Shown here piece by piece: positions 1 to 5,213 of a DNA stretch of 5,213 bases. Below the pieces are notes generated by a model that was not told the origin of the DNA, ran no database searches, and saw nothing but the letters and a program-made list of their open reading frames with translations. A program made the translations under genes and the position numbers. Every line of letters begins with the position of its first letter. The first letter of the stretch is position 1. Origin of the DNA: Clostridiales bacterium UBA4959 (GTDB lineage Bacteria; Bacillota; Clostridia; Oscillospirales; CAG-272); assembly GCA_002397345.1 (NCBI GenBank), contig DHAH01000121.1, forward strand, positions 3,164 to 8,376, written 5' to 3'.

Positions 1-963
1 CGGTAAATTAAATGTACCCTTATCGTACCACAACTGAAGCAGCGCATCGGCAAACGTTATGGAACGCTCGTTATTTAACGCGAATTCCGGCACGCCCGAC
101 GAACGGTCGATAAATGTATTGCCGCTTGATCCTATAAAAGGAATCGCGGTCCCCCATGTGCCGTTGATCGCAAAACCGAATTGATCGCCTTTATTGCGTT
201 TACTGTCGCCATTAAGGTCACGGTAACCTTCGGTGGTGATGTTAAGCATCTCGTCGTACGTCCATTTACCGTCTAAAACAAGCTTGTATATGTAGTCCGG
301 ATCTCCATAACTGTCGTTAATCAGCGTTTTATTATAAAACAGCGCGTGGCAGGACGCAATTACATCCATGAAATAATCGCCCGCCATGCAGTAATAATAT
401 CCGGGCAGGATCTGAAGATCCTGCATATAATCGTTGTACCAGTATTTTTTTGAATAATCGAAATTTTCTATTTTTGATATATCGTGCAGCAAACCCTCGA
501 TACCGAGCGCCGCCATAGCGCGCAGGTCGTTGATGATCAAATCAAATTCATCGTCGCCTGTCATAACGATTTTTCTGATTTGAGCCGCGGCGTTATCATA
601 TGTATAGTTCGATTCCGTAAATTTTAAATTTATGCCCAGCAGTTCTTTTACCTTTTGGTTTCTGTCATACACCGCGTCGTCGACAATATCGGCGTTCTGC
701 ACTTCCGGGCCTTGGATGAACTTATTGGCGTTGGTCGCGTCATCGATGTTTATCGAGGTTTGGACACGAAAATCCCGCCCATCGAAGTCTACGTTAAGGA
801 AACGGGTATCGAGCGCTTCCGTCTTTTCGTCTGTTTCTGTACCGGTGTTCGAGTTTTCGGCTCCGTTTGGGTTGTTTGTGCGTGTGGCGCAGGAAGTCAC
901 AGGAATAAGTATTGCCAGAATCAAGGACAGCGCGATTATTCGCCTCGAAAAACAAGAATCCAT
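1..963 (-). CDS. Extracellular solute-binding lipoprotein of an ABC importer (3' end cut by window)
   Basis: The frame is open for 321 codons from the ATG at 963 to the window edge with no stop, so the C-terminal part is missing (such proteins usually have about 430-550 residues). The start is set by GGAGGGAG at 979-972, 8 nt upstream. The N-terminus has a basic stretch (R7, R8), a hydrophobic core (about residues 9-22) and the lipobox VTSC with C25 as the predicted lipidated cysteine, followed by a linker rich in N, T and E (about 26-50). The mature part resembles family 1 extracellular binding proteins of Clostridia: a segment near 134-160 (MTGDDEFDLIINDLRAMAAL), WTYDEML (234-240), and an EF-hand-like loop DLNGDSKRNKGD at 249-260 with D249, N251, D253 and D260 in ligand positions. 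The protein should sit on the outer face of the membrane and deliver a ligand to a two-permease importer, probably encoded next beyond the window. A sugar or oligosaccharide ligand is an inference from the family; nothing visible identifies it. It has its own promoter and is not part of the upstream ABC operon. Confidence 0.88.
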   Translation of the reverse strand, partial: MDSCFSRRIIALSLILAILIPVTSCATRTNNPNGAENSNTGTETDEKTEALDTRFLNVDFDGRDFRVQTSINIDDATNANKFIQGPEVQNADIVDDAVYDRNQKVKELLGINLKFTESNYTYDNAAAQIRKIVMTGDDEFDLIINDLRAMAALGIEGLLHDISKIENFDYSKKYWYNDYMQDLQILPGYYYCMAGDYFMDVIASCHALFYNKTLINDSYGDPDYIYKLVLDGKWTYDEMLNITTEGYRDLNGDSKRNKGDQFGFAINGTWGTAIPFIGSSGNTFIDRSSGVPEFALNNERSITFADALLQLWYDKGTFNLP

Positions 964-971
964 AGTATATA

Positions 972-979
972 CTCCCTCC
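972..979 (-). promoter_or_regulatory. Ribosome binding site of the solute-binding protein gene
   Basis: On the minus strand GGAGGGAG lies 8 nt before the ATG at 963. It is close to a full anti-Shine-Dalgarno match and fixes that start, which also gives a complete lipoprotein signal peptide. Confidence 0.85.
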
Positions 980-992
980 GATAATTATTTAC

Positions 993-1012
993 AGCCATAC
1001 CATTTTATGGCT
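993..1012 (-). promoter_or_regulatory. Inverted repeat in the leader of the solute-binding protein gene (possible operator or hairpin)
   Basis: AGCCATA (993-999) and TATGGCT (1006-1012) form a perfect 7-bp inverted repeat with a 6-nt spacer. It lies between the predicted transcription start (about 1021) and the ribosome binding site. It could be a repressor operator just downstream of the start or a small mRNA hairpin. The perfect arms are seen directly; the regulatory role is inferred. Confidence 0.4.
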
Positions 1013-1027
1013 ATTAATGTTATCGCT

Positions 1028-1056
1028 ATCATAACACTGATTTAGTATATTGTCAA
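1028..1056 (-). promoter_or_regulatory. Sigma-A type promoter for the solute-binding protein gene
   Basis: On the minus strand TTGACA (1056-1051) is a perfect -35 box, followed by a 17-nt spacer and TATGAT (1033-1028), one base off the -10 consensus. Transcription would start near 1021, leaving a leader of about 58 nt before the ATG at 963. TTGTCA (1050-1055) and TGACAA (1069-1074) on the plus strand form a 6-bp inverted repeat with centres 19 bp apart that overlaps the -35 box and could be an upstream regulator site; that part is tentative. Confidence 0.8.
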
Positions 1057-1144
1057 TATATTATTACGTGACAATAAATTATGATTGTGGATATATGCTA
1101 TAATATTTTATGCCGCTTTTAACTGTTTCCAGTTTTAATAACAA

Positions 1145-1188
1145 AAACCGTTTTGTTAATCGAATGTTTTCGTTTAACAGAACGGTTT
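1145..1188 (-). terminator. Stem-loop, probable rho-independent terminator of the ABC operon
   Basis: AAACCGTTTTGTTAA (1145-1159) pairs with TTAACAGAACGGTTT (1174-1188), a 15-bp stem with one non-Watson-Crick position, closing a 14-nt loop in which CGA and TCG may add three pairs. Read on the minus strand, the 3' arm runs into GGTTTTTGTTATT, an acceptable U-rich tract, so it can end transcripts arriving from the permease gene. The plus-strand side (TTTATTATTATT) is a weaker U-tract. The odd position is a G-U pair in plus-strand RNA but a C-A mismatch in minus-strand RNA. It lies about 180 nt beyond the permease stop because the repeat array sits between. Confidence 0.65.
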
Positions 1189-1206
1189 ATTATTATTGCG
1201 TTTTTC

Positions 1207-1226
1207 GGTCACGGCACGCCGTGACC
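1207..1226. repeat. Perfect 8-bp inverted repeat at the distal edge of the tandem array
   Basis: GGTCACGG (1207-1214) and CCGTGACC (1219-1226) are exact reverse complements around a 4-nt loop. The right arm belongs to the outermost repeat unit; the left arm is its inverted match and marks the point where the array ends. A GC-rich hairpin is expected in RNA of either strand. Confidence 0.6.
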
Positions 1227-1399
1227 ATGCGATTTACATTTACGCAAATTGTTTAACGTTACGCCGTGACCATGCGATTTACATTTACGCAAATCGTTTG
1301 ACGGCACGCGTGACCATGCGATTTACATTTCCGCAAATCGTTTGACACCGCGCGTGACCATGCGATTTACATTTCCGCAAATCGTTTGACGCCGCGCGT
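1211..1399 (-). repeat. 44/45-bp tandem repeat array overlapping the permease 3' end
   Basis: Four head-to-tail units occupy 1356-1399, 1312-1355, 1268-1311 (44 bp each) and 1223-1267 (45 bp), with a 12-nt fragment at 1211-1222. No spacers separate them. The two units nearest the gene differ at a single base (GGC versus GGT, synonymous in the coding unit). Divergence rises with distance: the third unit has GCGTAAATG in place of GCGGAAATG and a changed 5' part, and the fourth adds ACAATTT for ACGATTT and one extra base. Most units hold a short internal dyad, CGATTT and AAATCG around 10 nt. The gene-proximal unit supplies the last ten permease codons and the TAA stop, so the array would lie in the 3' end of the operon mRNA ahead of the terminator stem. 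No function is known to me for this sequence. Confidence 0.9.
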
Positions 1400-2971
1400 G
1401 GCGATCCAGCGATAAAGCGCGGCGGCGGCGACGGCAAATATAGCGGCGACTATCGCGAGATAGGCTGCGGGCGTCATTACTTTTAACGCGGCGAAGGACA
1501 CTATCACCGGCAGCGCAGCGATCGCCATTCCGCCCAATACGGCAAGCAGAGTGGAGGCGCTCTGTTTGATCACCAGCGTTTCGTTCACCCATTCGAACCG
1601 GGGGAACAGGATATTAAGCGCCATACCGTATACGGCGGTAAAGCCGAGGAACACAAGCGGAAGAATCAACAGCAGCGCTTTTTCGGCGGTGTCGATCGGC
1701 AAAACGAACCAACAGGCGATCGACGCGGCTATTATGCCCGGCAGCCCGAGGATAATATTAACGTTGATTTTCGCCTTATAAACGTCCATCGGATTTATCG
1801 GGTGCGCTTTGAGTATCCACAGCGCCTTCCCTTCAAGCGAAAGCGACGGCGCTGCGGAATTGGTCATCAGCACGCAAAAGCACATCGCCGCGCACATCAC
1901 CGGCGCCAGCAGCCGCCCGCCGCCCGGCAGACTGACTGCCGCCGCTATAATATCTCCGCGTTTGACGATCACCGCGACCGCCAGCACAAACAGCAGCAAA
2001 GCGCCCAGCCCGCAGTTCAGCATATACGCCGGCAGCGAAAAGAAGCGCTGCAATTCTTTCCCAAACAGCGCGGACAGTCCGCTTGAAACCTTCAGGGCGC
2101 GCCGCTTATATTCGACTTTGACGGTGGATTTCGCGGTTGTCGCAAGTTTTATAAAGCTGCGCGAGATTATTATATACACCACCGCGAAAGGCAGGACGCA
2201 CCACGCCGCGAGCAGTCCCAAATGCGCCAGTCCCGTTAAACCGCCCGACGTGACCGCTAAACCCAAGTCGTACAGCGGCGGCAGCGCTTTTTTAAACGAA
2301 ACGGCGATCGATTCTCCCTGCAGCGCAAGCTGCGCGATGTATTTGTTAAGATTGGAAACCAGCCAGAAATACAATCCCAAAAAGCCCAGCATGAGCAGCG
2401 TGGACAGCAGCGTTTTCATACGCATCCTCGACGTTATCAACCCCACAAGCCACGCGGCGAGCGTCGCGACCGCCATCATGAGCAGCGTGAGCAGCGCGCT
2501 GCCGATAATCAGCGATATTATGCCCTGCGCCGTAATTTTAGCGAACAGCCCGTATACGATACCCGCGGGCAGCATGATTATGATTGTATAAATCAGCTCG
2601 AGCGTGATTATAAGCGCCAAGCGGCTCGCGATTATATACGCGCTGGGAATGGGCATGGATAGCAGCAGCTCGTTGTCCGTGGCGTCAAACAGTTCTTTCT
2701 GTACTGTGAAAATGCTGCCGAATATGCCCAGTACCGTCGCCATCATGCCGGCAATTGCGAAATACAACCAGTCCAGCCCCGCGCCGATAAGCGGCTCCGC
2801 GACGGCGTACATCATCATGCCCATCGAAAAAATCATCATTCCGATTACATAAACAGCGAGGAGCGCGATTAAAATTTTAAAAGCGGGCGATGCTTTTTTC
2901 CCGGCGCTCCGCCGCCTGAATATCATATTAAACAGCGCTTTAAGCCGGATTTTTATCAGAGAAAACAGCAT
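1367..2971 (-). CDS. ABC-2-type exporter permease, 12 predicted membrane helices
   Basis: A 534-residue integral membrane protein with about twelve hydrophobic segments (roughly 31-58, 66-92, 112-143, 148-180, 186-207, 245-271, 314-337, 353-372, 403-425, 431-457, 472-497 and 501-520). It resembles the large clostridial ABC-2 'putative exporter' permeases: FDATDNELLLSMPIP near 95-109 and SLEGKALWILKAHPINPMDV near 378-397 are features I associate with that group. It should form the membrane channel of an ABC exporter; the substrate is unknown. The ATG at 2971 is chosen because MLFSLIKIRLKALF is a natural N-terminus, it lies 4 nt after the upstream stop, and GGAGGG (2988-2983) precedes it by 11 nt. 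An in-frame ATG at 3031 would add 20 residues inside the upstream gene and has no support. The C-terminal residues TRGVKRFAEM and the stop are encoded by the first unit of a tandem repeat array. Its cognate ATPase is represented upstream only by a C-terminal part fused to a LivF-like protein. Confidence 0.85.
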   Translation of the reverse strand: MLFSLIKIRLKALFNMIFRRRSAGKKASPAFKILIALLAVYVIGMMIFSMGMMMYAVAEPLIGAGLDWLYFAIAGMMATVLGIFGSIFTVQKELFDATDNELLLSMPIPSAYIIASRLALIITLELIYTIIIMLPAGIVYGLFAKITAQGIISLIIGSALLTLLMMAVATLAAWLVGLITSRMRMKTLLSTLLMLGFLGLYFWLVSNLNKYIAQLALQGESIAVSFKKALPPLYDLGLAVTSGGLTGLAHLGLLAAWCVLPFAVVYIIISRSFIKLATTAKSTVKVEYKRRALKVSSGLSALFGKELQRFFSLPAYMLNCGLGALLLFVLAVAVIVKRGDIIAAAVSLPGGGRLLAPVMCAAMCFCVLMTNSAAPSLSLEGKALWILKAHPINPMDVYKAKINVNIILGLPGIIAASIACWFVLPIDTAEKALLLILPLVFLGFTAVYGMALNILFPRFEWVNETLVIKQSASTLLAVLGGMAIAALPVIVSFAALKVMTPAAYLAIVAAIFAVAAAALYRWIATRGVKRFAEM

Positions 2972-2975
2972 GGTG

Positions 2976-3722
2976 TCACTTGCCCTCCAGCTCGAGGAAC
3001 ACATTTTCCAGCGACGAGTCGCCGCGCACAAGCTCGGTTTCGCCGTATTTCACCAGCCTGCCGTCCTTGATTATCGCGATATTGTCACACAGCTTCTCCG
3101 CGACCTCCAGCACGTGCGTGGAAAAAAATATCGCGCCGCCCGCGTCGCACAGCCTGCGCATCTCGCCCTTCAGCAGATGCGCCGCCTTCGGGTCAAGCCC
3201 GACGAACGGCTCGTCCAGCAGCAGCAGGCGCGGACGCGTCATGAGCGCGCGGCCGATCGCCAGCATCTGCTGTTCGCCGCCGCTGAGAGTGTGGGCCTGC
3301 TGTTTTTTCCTTTCCTCCAGAACGGGAAACAGCTGGTACACCCTTTTGAGATGTTTGTCGTATTGCTCGGACGCGGTTATTGTTTTGCCGTCGGTGCCTT
3401 TTTGTGCTTTGAGGCTGTACGCCCCCGCCCTGAGGTTCTCCTCGACGGTGAAACCGGTAAAAATCCGCCTCCCTTCGGGAGCGTGGGAAATGCCCATGTC
3501 CACGATTTTATTCACCCGGTTGTTGGCTATGTTTTTTCCTTCAAAAAGGATTTCGCCCTCGGCGGTTTTTACCAAGCCGGATATAGCCCGTAAAGTCGTA
3601 GTTTTGCCCGCGCCCTTGGCGCCCAAAAGCGCGACTATTTTTCCGCGGGGAATAACCATATCTATCCCCTTTATTACGGAAATCGGGCCGTAATTTATTT
3701 TCAAACCTCTAATTTCTAGCAT
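2976..3722 (-). CDS. Hybrid ABC ATPase: LivF-like N-terminal two thirds, ABC-2 exporter-type C-terminus
   Basis: A 248-residue nucleotide-binding subunit with all core motifs: Walker A GAKGAGKT (34-41), PEGRRIF (82-88), signature LSGGEQQ (146-152), Walker B LLLLDE (166-171), D-loop GLDP (175-178) and H203. Residues 1-172 are typical of LivF, the second ATPase of the branched-chain amino acid importer (ISVIKGID, ISGLV, APEGRRIFTGFTVEENL, GGEQQMLAIGRALM). LivF would then be expected to continue roughly as SLGLAP and VEQN. Here it continues as FVGLDPKAAHLLK, FFSTHVLEVAEKLCD and SLENVFLELE, the usual C-terminal part of ABC-2 exporter ATPases. The switch falls near 3206-3215. Codon use also shifts: Leu codons are mixed (CTA, TTG, TTA, CTT) early and almost all CTG later, with higher GC from about the signature motif onward. 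The start overlaps the livG end by 7 nt and has GGAGG (3734-3730) upstream; the stop is 4 nt before the permease ATG. Each end thus keeps the spacing expected of its own parent operon. The CDS is intact; its function as a chimera, and which permease it serves, are unknown. Confidence 0.85.
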   Translation of the reverse strand: MLEIRGLKINYGPISVIKGIDMVIPRGKIVALLGAKGAGKTTTLRAISGLVKTAEGEILFEGKNIANNRVNKIVDMGISHAPEGRRIFTGFTVEENLRAGAYSLKAQKGTDGKTITASEQYDKHLKRVYQLFPVLEERKKQQAHTLSGGEQQMLAIGRALMTRPRLLLLDEPFVGLDPKAAHLLKGEMRRLCDAGGAIFFSTHVLEVAEKLCDNIAIIKDGRLVKYGETELVRGDSSLENVFLELEGK

Positions 3723-5212
3723 GGCTTTTCCTCCGTTCCCAAATACGCCGACTGAACGAGCGGGTTACTCTGAATTTCGACCGCCGTGCCCACCGCGAGC
3801 ATTTTTCCAAAGGAAATAGCGCAGATTTTGTCGCATATGTCCATTACAAGGCTCATATCGTGCTCGACCAAAAGTATCGTGCAGTCGTATTTTTCTCTGA
3901 TTTTTCTTATAAGCGCGGCCAGCTCCTTGGTCTCGGTATCATTGAGCCCAGCCGCGGGCTCGTCCAAAATAATCAGCGACGGATTTGCCATCAATGTGCG
4001 CGCTATTTCGATTTTTTTCAGCACGCCGTAAGGCAAGCCGTAAGCCCAAAGGTCTTTGTACGCCGCGATGCCCATAAATTCCAAAATCTCCAAGGCTTTT
4101 CGCGTCAGGATTTTTTCTTCTGTCCTAATCAGCCTGAGGTTAAACATTTGGTTGAATATGGACGCGGTATACTGCCTGTGCGCGGCTATCAAAAGGTTGT
4201 CCAGCACGCTGACTTCTCTTATGACCTCTATGTTTTGGAAGGTTCTGACGATTCCCAGCGTGCAAATATTATGCACCTTAAAACGGCTCAGGTCCACTGT
4301 CGTGCCTTCGCGGTCCCTGTACCAGATTTTGCCTTTGACCGGCTTATAAAACTGCGTGATGCAGTTGAAAACCGTTGTTTTGCCTGCGCCGTTAGGGCCG
4401 ATCAGCCCGAAAATCTCGCCTTTTTTCACCCCGAAGCTCAGATCTTCCACGGCTTTCAGACCGCCGAAGTGCATCGACATTCCATCGAGGCGCAAAAGCT
4501 CACCGCCGCCTAATCTGCCTTCGAACAATTCCTCTTTTTCAAGCAGCTTTCTGTATTTTTCGGCTTTGGCTGAGTAACGCGCAATCCTTTTTTCGTTGCG
4601 TTTTTCAAAGGATTCGATTTTCTTGTCCAGCGCTTTGTTCATTGCCTCTGCCTTTTTTTCACGGACTATCCGCGCGGCCTCAAAAACCCCTTCTTTTTCC
4701 GTTTCTTTGTCCGCGAATTTCACGCGATACGCTTCCCATTCCTTATCAAGTTTTTGAGAGAACGCCTCCATTTTCTGTGCGGTCTCGTCGCCTAGTTTTT
4801 TCTTGTAATTTTCGAGGACGCAATCGTTTTCGATTTTTTTGAGGCTGAATTCGTCCGCGTCGGCGCCCTTAAGCCGCCTTTTGAGTTTTTCCCTCATTTC
4901 CCTGTATTTGAGGCCGGATTTTTTTTCTTCTTCCGAACGGCGCGTTTTAAGGGCTTCCTCTTTCAATTGAGAGTAGTCCGCCTCGGCAAGAAGGTAAGGC
5001 AGCTTTTTGCGCGTTTCCTCGTCCTGAAAATGTTCGAGCTTACGGCGCCTTTTTTCCTCTATCTCTTCCTTATAAAAACTTTCCAGCTTTGTGTAAATAT
5101 TGAGCTTAGCCTCTAATTTACGCCATTTGGCGGAGCGGAAAGAGTACGCGCCGTTTTTGATGCTTTTATCAAAGAGGCCTTTAAAAACCTCGCCTAAACT
5201 ACGCTTCGCCAT
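3716..5212 (-). CDS. livG: LivG-type branched-chain amino acid ABC ATPase with long charged N-terminal extension
   Basis: The C-terminal part (about residues 238-498) is a complete LivG-like ATPase, which energises import of branched-chain or related hydrophobic amino acids with LivF and the LivH/LivM permeases. Visible motifs are Walker A GPNGAGKT (272-279), Q-loop RTFQNI with Q326, signature region LPYGVLKKIEIARTL (393-407), Walker B LIILDE (413-418), D-loop AAGLND (420-425), H451 in VEHDM, and the LivG-typical end SAYLG. LivG proteins usually have about 250-260 residues. Residues 1 to about 235 are an added, very hydrophilic segment rich in K, E and R with few prolines or glycines after residue 40, expected to form long helices or a coiled coil; no known domain is recognised. 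The frame is uninterrupted across the junction. The signature LSGGQ is degenerate (LPYGV). The ATG at 5212 is the last possible codon in the window, so the true start may lie further upstream and no ribosome binding site can be seen. The usual liv gene order predicts livM upstream. Confidence 0.85.
   Translation of the reverse strand: MAKRSLGEVFKGLFDKSIKNGAYSFRSAKWRKLEAKLNIYTKLESFYKEEIEEKRRRKLEHFQDEETRKKLPYLLAEADYSQLKEEALKTRRSEEEKKSGLKYREMREKLKRRLKGADADEFSLKKIENDCVLENYKKKLGDETAQKMEAFSQKLDKEWEAYRVKFADKETEKEGVFEAARIVREKKAEAMNKALDKKIESFEKRNEKRIARYSAKAEKYRKLLEKEELFEGRLGGGELLRLDGMSMHFGGLKAVEDLSFGVKKGEIFGLIGPNGAGKTTVFNCITQFYKPVKGKIWYRDREGTTVDLSRFKVHNICTLGIVRTFQNIEVIREVSVLDNLLIAAHRQYTASIFNQMFNLRLIRTEEKILTRKALEILEFMGIAAYKDLWAYGLPYGVLKKIEIARTLMANPSLIILDEPAAGLNDTETKELAALIRKIREKYDCTILLVEHDMSLVMDICDKICAISFGKMLAVGTAVEIQSNPLVQSAYLGTEEKPC
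3730..3734 (-). promoter_or_regulatory. Ribosome binding site of the hybrid ATPase gene inside the livG 3' end
   Basis: GGAGG on the minus strand lies 7 nt before the ATG at 3722, within the last livG codons. With the 7-nt overlap (ATG at 3722-3720, livG TAG at 3718-3716) it suggests coupled translation of the two ATPases and fixes this start. Confidence 0.8.
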
Positions 5213-5213
5213 A

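Noticed and set aside
632..1045. Plus-strand open frames opposite the start of the solute-binding protein
   Set aside because: They run antisense through the lipoprotein signal, linker and promoter of a well-supported minus-strand gene.
1097..1188. Plus-strand small RNA from an extended -10 (TGCTATAAT at 1096-1104) to the stem-loop at 1145-1188
   Set aside because: No -35 box is recognisable, the U-tract after the stem on this strand is interrupted, and AT-rich intergenic DNA yields such -10 matches easily. RNA-seq would be needed to reconsider it.
964..1366. Extra small gene in the intergenic stretch
   Set aside because: Beyond the promoter, leader dyad, terminator stem and repeat units, I see no frame on either strand with a ribosome binding site and no tRNA-like or riboswitch-like fold.
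1211..1399. CRISPR array
   Set aside because: The 44/45-bp units are directly contiguous with no variable spacers, one unit is coding sequence, and no cas gene is present.
1809..2591. Long open frame on the plus strand (260 codons) opposite the permease
   Set aside because: It is antisense to a clear membrane protein, its product has a low-complexity S/A/T/P composition with no recognisable domain, and no ribosome binding site was seen.
2972..3031. Earlier in-frame ATG at 3031 for the permease, adding 20 residues
   Set aside because: The added residues lie entirely inside the upstream ATPase gene and look like an out-of-frame reading of it. The ATG at 2971 starts a natural membrane-protein N-terminus and has GGAGGG upstream.
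2970..3693. Long plus-strand open frames opposite the hybrid ATPase
   Set aside because: They mirror a gene with all ABC ATPase motifs on the minus strand; the translated products show no domain.

Overview
The window reads as chromosomal DNA of a Gram-positive anaerobe, most likely an uncultured member of class Clostridia. This is inferred from strong GGAGG-type ribosome binding sites, a lipobox-bearing extracellular binding protein with an EF-hand-like loop of the clostridial type, a consensus sigma-A promoter, and protein sequences of clostridial character. No rRNA or other marker gene is present to fix the taxonomy. All four genes lie on the minus strand, so the text below follows transcription from right to left.

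Right part (5212 to 1367): three tightly packed genes that look like one transcript. The first is a LivG-type ATPase of a branched-chain amino acid (HAAT family) importer, carrying an unusual N-terminal extension of about 235 charged, probably coiled-coil residues. It overlaps by 7 nt the second gene, an ABC ATPase that is LivF-like from its start to the Walker B motif (about residue 172) but continues as the C-terminal part of an ABC-2 exporter ATPase (GLDPKA, STHVLEVAEKLCD, SLENVFLELE). Four nucleotides later comes a 12-helix ABC-2-type exporter permease. A liv operon therefore runs directly into an exporter operon through one hybrid ATPase gene. Either a deletion between two homologous ATPase genes or an assembly join would produce this.

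Middle (about 964 to 1400): the permease gene ends inside a 44/45-bp tandem repeat array of four units plus a fragment. The gene-proximal unit encodes the last ten residues and the stop codon. Beyond the array lies a 15-bp stem-loop that probably terminates the operon. Next come a consensus promoter (TTGACA-17-TATGAT) and a leader with a 7-bp inverted repeat, serving the gene to the left.

Left part (963 to 1): the 5' 321 codons of a lipoprotein extracellular solute-binding protein, probably of a carbohydrate ABC importer, cut by the window edge. It is an independent transcription unit. The main points of interest are the hybrid ATPase, the repeat array built on a gene's 3' end, and the LivG extension.
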